From NCBI RefSeq assembly GCF_000518665.1, contig NZ_JAEA01000010.1, positions 1-64,000 on the forward strand: a DNA stretch of 64,000 bases, in the 5' to 3' direction. The notes under the pieces were generated by a model. That model worked only from the letters and a program-made list of their open reading frames with translations. It ran no database searches and was not told the origin of the DNA. Shown here one piece after another: positions 17,585-25,605 of the stretch; within the stretch, counting starts at the first letter, position 1, and every line of letters begins with the position of its first letter. This stretch comes from Microvirga flocculans ATCC BAA-817 (GTDB taxonomy: Bacteria > Pseudomonadota > Alphaproteobacteria > Rhizobiales > Beijerinckiaceae). A program made the position numbers and the translations under genes.

Positions 17585-19015
17585 ATGACCACTTGGCCCG
17601 TTCATGGCCGCATCACCGGCCCGATCGTGATGATCGGCTTCGGCTCGATCGGTAAAGGCATGCTGCCCCTGATCGAGCGGCATTTCGAGTTCGACAAGAA
17701 CCGGTTCACGGTCATCGATCCCGTCGACACGGACCGCAGCATGCTCGACGTGCGCGGCATCACCCTCGTTCAGAAGGCCCTGACGCCCGACAATTACCGC
17801 GAGATCCTGACGCCTCTTCTGACGGAAGGCGGCGGCCAGGGCTTCTGCGTGAACGTGTCCGTGGACACGTCCTCCCGCGCCATCATGGAGCTCTGCCGCG
17901 AACTCGGCGCGCTCTACATCGATACCGTGGCCGAGCCCTGGGCCGGGTTCTACTTCGACAAGAGCGCCGGACCCGCCGAGCGCACCAACTACATGTTGCG
18001 CGAGAACATTCTCGACGCGCGCCGGCAGAGCCCGGGCGGCACCACGGCGGTGAGCTGCTGCGGCGCCAATCCCGGCATGGTGTCCTGGTTCGTCAAGCAG
18101 GCGCTTCTCAACATCGCCAAGGATCTCGGCATCGCGCATGACGAGCCGAAGTCCCGCGATGACTGGGCGCGGCTCATGCAGCGCGCGGGCGTGAAGGGCA
18201 TCCACATCGCCGAGCGCGACACCCAGCGGGCCGAGAACCCGAAGCCCATGGGCGTCTTCGTGAATACCTGGTCGGTGGAAGGCTTCGTGTCGGAAGGCGT
18301 GCAGCCTGCGGAACTCGGCTGGGGCACGCACGAGAAGTGGATGCCCGAGAACGGGCGCACCCATGACAAGGGCTGCGGCGCCGCGATCTACCTGCTCCAG
18401 CCCGGCGCGAATACGCGTGTGCGCACCTGGTGCCCCACGCCCGGCCCCCAATACGGCTTTCTCGTCACGCACAACGAGGCGATCTCGATTGCGGATTACT
18501 TCACCGTGCGCGAGGGCGATAAGGTCGCCTATCGGCCGACCTGCCACTATGCCTATCACCCGGCGAACGATGCCGTGCTCTCCCTGCACGAGATGTTCGG
18601 CAACGCCGCCAAGGTGCAGGAGAAGCATCACATCCTCACCGAGGACGAGATCGTCGACGGCAAGGACGAGCTCGGCGTGCTGCTCTACGGCCATGGCAAG
18701 AACGCCTATTGGTACGGCTCGCAGCTCTCCATCGAGGAGACCCGCAAGCTCGCTCCCTACCAGAACGCCACGGGCCTCCAGGTGACCTCCGCCGTGCTCG
18801 CGGGCATGGTCTGGGCGCTGGAGAATCCGAATGCGGGCATCGTGGAAGCCGACGACATCGACTTCCGCCGCTGCCTCGAGGTGCAGATGCCGTATCTCGG
18901 GCCGGTGAAGGGCTACTACACGGACTGGACGCCGCTCGACGACCGCCCGGGCTTCTTCCCGGAGGACATCGACACCTCCGATCCGTGGCAGTTCCGGAAC
19001 ATTCTCGTTCGATAA
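17585..19015 (+). CDS. hss: Homospermidine synthase
   Basis: A 476-residue NAD-dependent enzyme that joins two putrescines (or putrescine and spermidine) to give sym-homospermidine. The N-terminal Rossmann motif is VMIGFGSIGKGMLPLI. The family signature SCCGANPGMVSWFVKQAL and the long C-terminal domain ending in DTSDPWQFRNILVR are as in Blastochloris/rhizobial Hss. Length is the family norm. ATG 17585 is preceded by GAAGGAGAAC. It works with the ornithine decarboxylase 0.9 kb upstream. Homospermidine is the characteristic polyamine of rhizobia. Confidence 0.96.
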   Translation: MTTWPVHGRITGPIVMIGFGSIGKGMLPLIERHFEFDKNRFTVIDPVDTDRSMLDVRGITLVQKALTPDNYREILTPLLTEGGGQGFCVNVSVDTSSRAIMELCRELGALYIDTVAEPWAGFYFDKSAGPAERTNYMLRENILDARRQSPGGTTAVSCCGANPGMVSWFVKQALLNIAKDLGIAHDEPKSRDDWARLMQRAGVKGIHIAERDTQRAENPKPMGVFVNTWSVEGFVSEGVQPAELGWGTHEKWMPENGRTHDKGCGAAIYLLQPGANTRVRTWCPTPGPQYGFLVTHNEAISIADYFTVREGDKVAYRPTCHYAYHPANDAVLSLHEMFGNAAKVQEKHHILTEDEIVDGKDELGVLLYGHGKNAYWYGSQLSIEETRKLAPYQNATGLQVTSAVLAGMVWALENPNAGIVEADDIDFRRCLEVQMPYLGPVKGYYTDWTPLDDRPGFFPEDIDTSDPWQFRNILVR

Positions 19016-19090
19016 CGCTCTCCATCATGGCCGGCTTCACGCCGGCCATGTTCGTTGGCAGGCCGCACCGGGCTTCATGGAGATATCGCC

Positions 19091-19429
19091 ATGCCGCATT
19101 TCGAGGAATTCTACGCCAACAAGCTGCGCGGCGGCTTGGGCGTCGTGGACGCCGATGCCGTGCTCGACCTGCGCGGCGCGTCCCGCGAGCAGGCCGCGGC
19201 CTCGATCCAGGACATGCTGGAGCGCAGCCGCTTCGGGCAGGCGAAATCCGTCGCCGTCCGCCTCGACCCGCCCCCGGAAGGCGGCGGCGAAACGCTCTTC
19301 CAGCCCATCGGTAAGGCGCTGCTGGAAGCGAAAAAGCGCGGCTGGATCGACCGCCTTCAGACCTTGCCTGCCAACGACGGATTGGGCTTCTACGTGACGC
19401 TCGCCGGAAAGCCGGAGCGCGAAGCTTAA
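19091..19429 (+). CDS. Small protein of unknown function
   Basis: A 112-residue, soluble, charged protein. A segment reading AVLDLRGASREQAAASIQD followed by a strand (SVAVRLDPPP) faintly resembles an Smr-like alpha/beta layout, but the resemblance is weak. It starts 75 bases after homospermidine synthase in the same direction and ends just before a strong terminator, so it probably shares that transcript. Start ATG 19091 (MPHFEEFY) is preferred to the in-frame codon at 19055. Confidence 0.7.
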   Translation: MPHFEEFYANKLRGGLGVVDADAVLDLRGASREQAAASIQDMLERSRFGQAKSVAVRLDPPPEGGGETLFQPIGKALLEAKKRGWIDRLQTLPANDGLGFYVTLAGKPEREA

Positions 19430-19448
19430 GCCTGCATTGATCTAGCCT

Positions 19449-19476
19449 CGCCCTCATCCTCCTCAGGATGAGGGCG
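19449..19476. terminator. Bidirectional terminator hairpin
   Basis: A perfect 12-bp stem CGCCCTCATCCT / AGGATGAGGGCG with a four-base loop, followed on the + strand by GAGTTATTTCTCTC. It separates the polyamine cluster from the convergent DUF2937 gene. Confidence 0.78.
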
Positions 19477-19498
19477 GAGTTATTTCTCTCAGCAGGAA

Positions 19499-20014
19499 TT
19501 ATGCATTGACCGTTTGGCGAGGCCGCCTGAAGAGACTGCGCAGGAATCCCGCCAACAGCAGAATGCCGCCCCACACGGCGACGAAGCCGATGGCCGTTGC
19601 GAGAAGGCCTTCTTCCGTCACGGGCATGGCCGGTTCGAAATCGCGATAGGCGGCTTCCATCACATCTGTGTCGCCATCGCGCGCCATCATGGCGACACGT
19701 GCGAAGGGGCCTGCCTGAATCATGGCTTCGCGATGCGCCTGCAGGCGGCCTAGGCGCTCCACATTGGCCTGCATGGCTACGCCCTGGCGGCTGACGAGAT
19801 CGTCGGGATTGGAGCGCAGCCGCGCTATGGCGCCGTCTTGCGTCTCGCCGTTGGCCGCAGCATCCGCATCGAAACGCGCGATCACGCGCTTGAGTTCATC
19901 AATGGTGCCGCCGAGACGCTGGCGGTACTGCTGGGAGAATTCCGGTCCTTGTGAAGCCGCGACGCCGCCGAGAATTCCCAATCCGAAAGCGATGATGCGA
20001 ACGATGCGCGGCAA
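19499..20014 (-). CDS. DUF2937 family membrane protein
   Basis: A 171-residue protein matching DUF2937 in layout. It has an N-terminal hydrophobic segment (IIAFGLGILGGVAAS), a long charged helical middle starting SQQYRQRLGGTIDELKRVI, and a C-terminal membrane helix (AIGFVAVWGGILLLAGFL) followed by an arginine-rich cytoplasmic tail. Function is unknown. It is last in a three-gene run WD40 - small protein - DUF2937, with three bases between it and its upstream neighbour. Confidence 0.82.
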   Translation of the reverse strand: MPRIVRIIAFGLGILGGVAASQGPEFSQQYRQRLGGTIDELKRVIARFDADAAANGETQDGAIARLRSNPDDLVSRQGVAMQANVERLGRLQAHREAMIQAGPFARVAMMARDGDTDVMEAAYRDFEPAMPVTEEGLLATAIGFVAVWGGILLLAGFLRSLFRRPRQTVNA

Positions 20015-20017
20015 GGT

Positions 20018-20317
20018 TCAGCCTCCTGAACCGTCACGTAAGCTGCGGATATCCTCTTCCGTCACCTCATCGAGGGGCTTCTGCACCTTCAGCGCGCGCG
20101 TCTTCTTTCCGGGTTCCATCACCAGAATGACGGTTTCGATTCCGGGGCAGCCGGGGTCGTTGCAGGCGATCTCGTTCACGGCGAAGGCCGTCTCGGGCGG
20201 GACCTGGAGCGCCGCGCGGGCCAGGTCCTTCACCCGGTCGATCGCCTGCTTGTCGGGTTTCGGCAGGCCGAAGGTGCCCCGCATGAAAGCGCCGAAGAGA
20301 GCCAAGGGCGACCTCAC
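20018..20317 (-). CDS. Conserved small protein of unknown function
   Basis: A protein of 99 residues (88 if started at ATG 20284). The core is KQAIDRVKDLARAAL followed by a cysteine pair in NEIACNDPGCPG and the strand TVILVMEPGK. No function is known to me. The GTG at 20317 overlaps the stop of the WD40 gene as GTGA, the usual arrangement for translational coupling, which favours that start. It lies between the WD40 and DUF2937 genes in one transcription unit. Confidence 0.72.
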   Translation of the reverse strand: MRSPLALFGAFMRGTFGLPKPDKQAIDRVKDLARAALQVPPETAFAVNEIACNDPGCPGIETVILVMEPGKKTRALKVQKPLDEVTEEDIRSLRDGSGG

Positions 20318-21321
20318 GCGGGCAGGGTCAGGATTCCGGCCTGGCCGTCCTCGCAGCCGAAGGCCAGATGCCGGCCAGCCTTGTCCCAGGCCATGGCCGA
20401 AATCCCGCTGTCCTTCACGGCGGGACGCACCAGGAGCTCCGAGGCATCGGTGAGGCGGATGAGCAGGATGCAGCCGTCCTCGTAGCCGACGGCCAGCACA
20501 TAGGTGTTGGGGTGAAAGGCGACGCGGCTCACCTTCGCGGGCCGCACGCCGCATTCCCGGGGAGCCTTGCCCATGGGGCCTTCCTTCGACTCGAAGGGCC
20601 AGATGATAGCGGCTTCCGCGCCGGAGGTGGCGAGCCACTTGCCGTCATGCGACCAGGAGAAGGAGCGCGTCTTCGAGGGATAGCCGCTCATGCGCATGTG
20701 GCCCTTGTCGGGGATGAGCCGCCAGCCGTGGAGCGCGTTCTCCTGCATGGAGGTCACGACGAAGCGGGCATCGGGCGACCAGGTGACGTCGAGATGCGAG
20801 CCCTTCCATTCGAGCGTCTCCGGCTTGGCCTCCACGTTGGGGAACCAGAGCGTCGCGCCGTTGTAGTGGGAAATCGCCAGCCGGTAGCCCTTGGGAGCGA
20901 AGGCAAGGCCGCGCGCGGTGGAGGAAACCTCGAGGATCTTCTCGCGTCCCCTGTCGTCACGGGCGATGACCCGCTTGCCCGCGGCATAGGCGAAGGCGCC
21001 GCCGCCGCTGAGCGCCAGGGAATCGATCCAGGCCCCCTTCGTCTCCGCCAGGGTCTTGGTCGAGCCGTCCGCGCCCGTGACGGCCACGCGGCCGTCGTCC
21101 CCGCCCGTCACGAAGCGCTCGCCGTCGCTTGCCGCCACCAGCACGCCCGCGTCCGGGTGGGCCTCGACCCGATGGGTCTCGGAATCCTTCGCCAGCAGCA
21201 CGTCGCCGTCTCCCAGGCCGAAGGCGGCGGTGCCCTTCAGCCAGCCCACGGCGGTCACGTGCGCGCCTGCCGTCAGGGGCTTCACGCTTTGGGTCAAGGA
21301 CGGTGCGGTTCCGGTGCTCAT
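20314..21321 (-). CDS. WD40 repeat protein
   Basis: A 335-residue soluble beta-propeller protein. Repeats of the WD type can be followed across the whole length, for example DVTWSPDARFVVTS, SFSWSHDGKWLATSG and AMAWDKAGRHLAFGCEDG. About seven blades fit the length. Such proteins usually act as protein-interaction scaffolds, and no partner is evident. It heads the minus-strand group with the small protein and DUF2937. Confidence 0.87.
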   Translation of the reverse strand: MSTGTAPSLTQSVKPLTAGAHVTAVGWLKGTAAFGLGDGDVLLAKDSETHRVEAHPDAGVLVAASDGERFVTGGDDGRVAVTGADGSTKTLAETKGAWIDSLALSGGGAFAYAAGKRVIARDDRGREKILEVSSTARGLAFAPKGYRLAISHYNGATLWFPNVEAKPETLEWKGSHLDVTWSPDARFVVTSMQENALHGWRLIPDKGHMRMSGYPSKTRSFSWSHDGKWLATSGAEAAIIWPFESKEGPMGKAPRECGVRPAKVSRVAFHPNTYVLAVGYEDGCILLIRLTDASELLVRPAVKDSGISAMAWDKAGRHLAFGCEDGQAGILTLPA

Positions 21322-21491
21322 TCCATCAATTCCTTCATGCGGGCTCGCCTTACCACAGATCGGAGGGTGGTGGCAGGGCGGGGCGACCGCGCTTTGCCCG
21401 GCCCGACCGATGCGCCAGGGTTTAAGCCTTTTGCACCTTGGTCCGCCCCTGCCTTTTGCCGCACAATCCGCTCTCTTATGGGAGCCATGGA

Positions 21492-21743
21492 ATGCGAGCC
21501 CTGCCTCTGGCGGCCTGTATCTTCGTCACGATGTCGTCCCTTGGCCTGCGCGCCCAGGAGCAATCGTTTCCGGCAACGGAGCGGGGGGTGCAGAAGGCCG
21601 CCTGCGAGGAAGAGGCACGCCGGATCTACCGCACCAGCAGCCGGGGCGTCGGCATGGCTCCCGATGTCCGGGAGCGCATGATCGCCGCCCGCAGGGCGCA
21701 TGTCCGGGAGTGCCTGGTACGGGCGGGGCCCGCCCCAGGCTGA
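21492..21743 (+). CDS. Small secreted protein of unknown function
   Basis: An 83-residue protein with a Sec signal peptide (MRALPLAACIFVTMSSLGLRA) and a short mature part containing two cysteines (AACEEEA and RECLVRA) that could form a disulfide. GGGAG at 21480-21484 precedes the ATG. The mature pattern CEEEARRIYRTS...RR..HVRECL resembles PsiF-like repeat proteins, which is only a suggestion. It converges on the COG0523 GTPase with a 13-base gap. Confidence 0.6.
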   Translation: MRALPLAACIFVTMSSLGLRAQEQSFPATERGVQKAACEEEARRIYRTSSRGVGMAPDVRERMIAARRAHVRECLVRAGPAPG

Positions 21744-21756
21744 TCCCCGTGGCCGT

Positions 21757-22719
21757 TCACGCCGCGCAGGCCAGGAAGCCCTCGCGGATCGCCTTCGCGT
21801 TGAGGTCGCGGCCGATGAAGACGACCTTGGAGGTCCGCTTCTCGCCCGGCTTCCACTCGCCCTGCACGTCGCCGTCCAGGATCATGTGCACGCCCTGGAA
21901 GACGAAGCGCTTCGGCTCGTTCGGGAAGGCCACGATGCCCTTGCAGCGCAGGATGTTCGGCCCCTCGACCTGGGTGAGGTTCGAGATCCACGGCATGAAC
22001 TTTTCCGGATCGACCTCGCCGTCGATGGCCGCGGAGACGGACTGCATTTCCTCGTCATGATGATGGTGATGGCCTTCCTCTAGGAAGGCGGGCTCTATCT
22101 CGATGATGCGGTCGAGGTCGAAGGCCTTGCGGTCGAGGACTTCCGAGATTGGGATGGCGCAGTTCTGCGTGCGATGGACCTTCGCGTAAGGGTTGATGGC
22201 GCGGATGCGCGCTTCGACTTCGTCGAGCTGCTCGGGCGTGACGAGATCGATCTTGTTGAGGATGATCACGTCGGCGAAGGCGATCTGGTTCTTGGCCTCG
22301 GGCGCGTCCTTCAGGCGGTCGGATAGCCACTTGGCGTCGGCCACCGTCACCACCGCGTCGAGGCGGGCGGCGTCGGAGACGTCCTGATCCATGAAGAAGG
22401 TCTGGGCGACGGGAGCGGGATCCGCGAGGCCCGTGGTCTCGACGATGATGGCGTCGAACTTGCCCTTGCGCTTCATGAGCCCGTCGAGGATGCGGATCAG
22501 GTCGCCGCGCACGGTGCAGCAGATGCAGCCGTTGTTCATCTCGAACACTTCCTCGTCGGCGCCGACGACGAGCTCGTTGTCGATGCCGATCTCGCCGAAT
22601 TCGTTGACGATCACGGCGTATTTCTTGCCGCGCGGCTCGGTGAGGATGCGGTTGAGGAGGGTGGTCTTGCCGGCGCCGAGATAGCCTGTGAGGACGGTGA
22701 CGGGGATTTTGTCTGTCAT
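21757..22719 (-). CDS. COG0523 GTPase (CobW/ZNG1 family), zinc-linked
   Basis: A 320-residue P-loop GTPase of the family that delivers metals or supports zinc enzymes. Walker A is GYLGAGKTT (12-20). The metal-binding CxCC motif is C65-C67-C68 in NNGCICCTV, and the guanine motif is NKID. A run of five histidines lies in the linker ([11 protein letters not shown]). It ends a minus-strand operon with a zinc-type ABC importer and starts 48 bases after the receptor gene. That context points to zinc rather than cobalamin. Confidence 0.92.
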   Translation of the reverse strand: MTDKIPVTVLTGYLGAGKTTLLNRILTEPRGKKYAVIVNEFGEIGIDNELVVGADEEVFEMNNGCICCTVRGDLIRILDGLMKRKGKFDAIIVETTGLADPAPVAQTFFMDQDVSDAARLDAVVTVADAKWLSDRLKDAPEAKNQIAFADVIILNKIDLVTPEQLDEVEARIRAINPYAKVHRTQNCAIPISEVLDRKAFDLDRIIEIEPAFLEEGHHHHHDEEMQSVSAAIDGEVDPEKFMPWISNLTQVEGPNILRCKGIVAFPNEPKRFVFQGVHMILDGDVQGEWKPGEKRTSKVVFIGRDLNAKAIREGFLACAA

Positions 22720-22767
22720 CGGTTGGTCCGCAACGTTCGTCTTCCGCTCGCGGGAAGGATGGGGAGG

Positions 22768-23697
22768 TCAGCTCGAGAGGGCCGCGCTGAAAGCCCTTAT
22801 ATTGTGTCTCATCATGTCAATGTAAGTGCCTGCCGGCCCATCGGGAGCCGAGAGCGCGTCGGAATAGACCTGGGAGCCGATCTTCGCCCCGGTTTCCTTG
22901 GCGATGCGCTCCATCAGCCGGGCGTCGGAGACGTTCTCCACGAAGACCGCGCCGATCTTCTCGCGCTTGATCTGCTGGATGATCTTCGCCACGTCCCTGG
23001 CGGAGGCCTCCGATTCGGTGGAGACGCCCTGGGGCGAGACGAAGTCGATGCCGTAGGCGTGCTCGAAATAGCGGAAGGCGTCGTGGGAGGTGATGATCCT
23101 GCGGCGCTCGGCCGGGATTCCGGCGACGAGGCTCCGGATCTCCGCCTCCAGCGCGTCGAGCTGCGCGAGATAGGCCGCGGCATTGGCCTCATAGGCGCCC
23201 TTGCCCGCCGGGTCGGCGGCGATCAGGGCGTCGCGGATATTGGCGACGTAGATCTTCGCATTGCCGATGCTCTGCCAGGCATGGGGATCCGGGCCGCCGT
23301 GGTCGTGCCCGTGCCCGGGTCCGTGATCGTTGTCCTCGCCCTTCAGCGGCGTGATTCCCCCGGCGGCCTCGACCTTGACCGCCTTCGTGCCGGAGGATTT
23401 GACGAGACGGTCGATCCAGCCCTCGAACTTCAGCCCGTTGGTGAAGACGATCTTCGCCTCCGTCAGGCGGCGGCCGTCGGCGGGGGAGGGGGAATAGACA
23501 TGCGCATCGCCGTTGGGGCCGACCAGGGTCGCCACCTCGACGCGCTCGCCGCCCACATGGCGCACCATGTCGCCCAGGATCGAGAAGGTCGCGACGACCT
23601 TCAGCCTGTCGGCGCCTTGTGCCGCCGCGGGCAGCGACAGCACGGCAAGGCTCAGGCCTGCTGCCAGCAGGGAGACGGCAGTTCTTCTCGTCAGCAT
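22768..23697 (-). CDS. Zinc ABC transporter substrate-binding protein (ZnuA/AztC-like)
   Basis: A 309-residue cluster A-I metal receptor. A signal peptide covers about residues 1-27. Likely ligands are H66 (GDAHVYSP), H139 in the DPHAW motif and the histidine of TSHDAFRYF. A histidine-rich loop (about 124-133, GPGHGHDHG) is typical of zinc rather than manganese receptors. It delivers zinc to the permease encoded just upstream (21-base gap). Confidence 0.92.
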   Translation of the reverse strand: MLTRRTAVSLLAAGLSLAVLSLPAAAQGADRLKVVATFSILGDMVRHVGGERVEVATLVGPNGDAHVYSPSPADGRRLTEAKIVFTNGLKFEGWIDRLVKSSGTKAVKVEAAGGITPLKGEDNDHGPGHGHDHGGPDPHAWQSIGNAKIYVANIRDALIAADPAGKGAYEANAAAYLAQLDALEAEIRSLVAGIPAERRRIITSHDAFRYFEHAYGIDFVSPQGVSTESEASARDVAKIIQQIKREKIGAVFVENVSDARLMERIAKETGAKIGSQVYSDALSAPDGPAGTYIDMMRHNIRAFSAALSS

Positions 23698-23718
23698 CGA
23701 TGGGGTCCTTTCGAGGGA

Positions 23719-24585
23719 TCAGGCTTCCAGATGCCTGCCGGGCCATGCGAGCCACAGCAGGCCGCCCTCGCGCCCGAGCGCAAGGGAGATCACGTAGACG
23801 ACCCCCGCCGAGAGGATGATCGCGGGGCCTGCGGGGAGTTCCGCATGGAACGAGAGCAAAAGGCCGCTCACCCCGGAGACGATGCCGATGAGCACTGAGA
23901 CGAGCATCATCATGGTGATGTCGCTGGTCCAGAAGCGGGAGGCCGCCGCGGGCAGCATCATCATGCCGACTGCCAGCAAGGTGCCCAGCGCATGGAAGCC
24001 GCCGACGAGGTTCATGACAACGAGACCTAGGAAGATCAGGTGCGTCGGCGTGCCGGCCCGGCTCACCGAGCGCAGGAAGATCGGGTCCACGCATTCGAGC
24101 ACGAGCGGGCGGTAGAGCACCGCGAGCGCGAGCACGGTCAGCGTCGAGATGGAGGCAAGCAGCAGGAGCGTGTGGTCGTCGAGCGCCAGCACCGTGCCGA
24201 AGAGCACGTGCAGCAGGTCCACGTTCGAGCCCCTGAGCGACACGATGGTGACGCCGAGCGCCAGGGACAAGAGATAGAAGGCGGCCAGGGAGGCATCCTC
24301 CTTCAGGGACGTGAAGCGGGAGACGAGGCCGGCCGCGATCGCGACGATCACGCCCGCGGCCAGCCCGCCGACGGTCATGGCCGGCAGCGAGAGGCCGGCC
24401 ATCAGATAGCCGATCGCGGCTCCGGGGAGGATGGCATGGGCCATGGCGTCGCCCGTGAGGCTCATGCGCCGCAGCATCAGGAAGACGCCCACGGGGCCGC
24501 CGCCCAGGGCAATGGCGATCACGCCCACGAGGGCGCGCCGCATGAACTCGAATTCGGAGAAGGGAGCATAGAACAGGTCGAGCAT
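23719..24585 (-). CDS. Zinc ABC transporter permease (ZnuB/AztB-like)
   Basis: A 288-residue ABC-3 family permease with about eight hydrophobic segments. The characteristic start region GPVGVFLMLRRMSLTGDAMAHA and the later LVVMNLVGGFHALGTLLAVGMM are family patterns. The gene begins 12 bases after the ATPase gene and precedes the receptor gene, so the order is ATPase-permease-receptor, as in azt-type zinc operons. Confidence 0.92.
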   Translation of the reverse strand: MLDLFYAPFSEFEFMRRALVGVIAIALGGGPVGVFLMLRRMSLTGDAMAHAILPGAAIGYLMAGLSLPAMTVGGLAAGVIVAIAAGLVSRFTSLKEDASLAAFYLLSLALGVTIVSLRGSNVDLLHVLFGTVLALDDHTLLLLASISTLTVLALAVLYRPLVLECVDPIFLRSVSRAGTPTHLIFLGLVVMNLVGGFHALGTLLAVGMMMLPAAASRFWTSDITMMMLVSVLIGIVSGVSGLLLSFHAELPAGPAIILSAGVVYVISLALGREGGLLWLAWPGRHLEA

Positions 24586-24597
24586 GGGAAACGGCCT

Positions 24598-25347
24598 TTA
24601 CGCGACGCTGCGGTGGCAGACATCCGCATGCGGATCGTAGGCCTCGACCATGCGCCGGGCCTTGAGCAGGTTCTCGGGGCTCAGCACCTCTCCCGTCGCC
24701 CCCCAGGCCACGGGCTCGCGGGCGATCAGCAGGGTCTGCGGGAAGCTGCGCTTGACCATGTCGAGGTCGTGCAGCACGGCGACGACGGTGCGGGACTCGT
24801 CATGCCACCGGCGGACGAGGTCCAAAAGGTCGGCGGTGGTCTTGGCGTCGATGGCGGTGAAGGGCTCGTCGAGCAGGATCAGGGGCGCGTCCTGCAGGAG
24901 CAGGCGCGCGAAGAGCGCCCGCTGCATCTGCCCGCCCGAAAGGGTCGAGAGGGGGCGCCGCTCGAAGCCGGTGAGGCCCACCGCCGCTAGCGCCTCTTCG
25001 ATCCGCGCATGATCGCGCCGTCCGATGCCGCCGAAGAGGCCGGACCGGGACCAGAGGCCCATGGCGACCAGGTCGTAGACCGACAGCGGAAAGGACCGGT
25101 CGATTTCGGCGACCTGGGGGAGATAGGCGATGCCGGAGGCGGGGCCCTTGAGCCGGATATGGCCCTCGAGGGGCTTGAGCGTCCCGACGATGCCCTTGAG
25201 AAGGGTGGATTTGCCCGCCCCGTTGGGGCCGACCACGGCCATGAGGCAGCCGGCAGGGATTTCCCCGTCGAGATGATGCACGGCGGGCCTGCGGCCATAG
25301 CCCAGGGTCACGCCGTCGAACTGAATGGCGGTCGATGCGGAGGACAT
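24598..25347 (-). CDS. Zinc ABC transporter ATP-binding protein (ZnuC/AztA-like)
   Basis: A 249-residue ATPase. Walker A is GPNGAGKSTL, the signature is LSGGQMQRALFARLLL and Walker B is LILLDEPFTAID, followed by the H-loop LHDLDM. It powers the adjacent permease. A tiny histidine-rich gene ends only three bases before its start, so the two are almost certainly translationally linked. Confidence 0.93.
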   Translation of the reverse strand: MSSASTAIQFDGVTLGYGRRPAVHHLDGEIPAGCLMAVVGPNGAGKSTLLKGIVGTLKPLEGHIRLKGPASGIAYLPQVAEIDRSFPLSVYDLVAMGLWSRSGLFGGIGRRDHARIEEALAAVGLTGFERRPLSTLSGGQMQRALFARLLLQDAPLILLDEPFTAIDAKTTADLLDLVRRWHDESRTVVAVLHDLDMVKRSFPQTLLIAREPVAWGATGEVLSPENLLKARRMVEAYDPHADVCHRSVA

Positions 25348-25350
25348 GGG

Positions 25351-25515
25351 CTACCCCATCACGCCGAAGACGAGCAGCCACAGGCCCAGCAGCAGGACGG
25401 CCGCTCCGGCGAGGCGCTGCCCGGCCGAGAGGCGCAGGAGCGAGAAGGTCGGCGCGGCGGCCATCGCCCGATGCCCGTGGGCATGGTGATGATGGTGGTG
25501 GTGATCGTGCGACAT
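25351..25515 (-). CDS. Histidine-rich single-pass membrane microprotein
   Basis: A 54-codon frame, ATG 25515 to TAG 25351. The N-terminus is MSHD followed by seven histidines, then AHGH, a likely metal-binding tag. The C-terminal half is a single hydrophobic helix (AGAAVLLLGLWLLVFGVMG). It is the first gene of the zinc operon. Its stop lies three bases before the ATPase start, and a 22-bp dyad lies 38 bases before its own start. Position and composition argue for a real gene with a role in zinc handling at the membrane. I do not recognise a named family. Confidence 0.7.
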   Translation of the reverse strand: MSHDHHHHHHHAHGHRAMAAAPTFSLLRLSAGQRLAGAAVLLLGLWLLVFGVMG

Positions 25516-25553
25516 GACGATCACCATAGACTCATCCGGCGCCGATTTCCAGA

Positions 25554-25575
25554 GGCGTATAGTATTTTATACGCC
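25554..25575. promoter_or_regulatory. Zur-like operator dyad of the zinc operon
   Basis: GGCGTATA and TATACGCC form perfect 8-bp inverse arms with a six-base AT-rich spacer. The dyad is 38 bases upstream of the first zinc-operon gene and fits a Zur (zinc-responsive Fur-family) operator in position and symmetry. The repressor gene is not in the window. Confidence 0.6.
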
Positions 25576-25605
25576 CCCATCAAAAGTATGGTTTATAAGG
25601 TCTAT

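Noticed and set aside
22041-22082. Histidine run in the COG0523 GTPase read as an expression tag or artefact
   Set aside because: Histidine-rich linkers between the GTPase and C-terminal domains are normal in this family.
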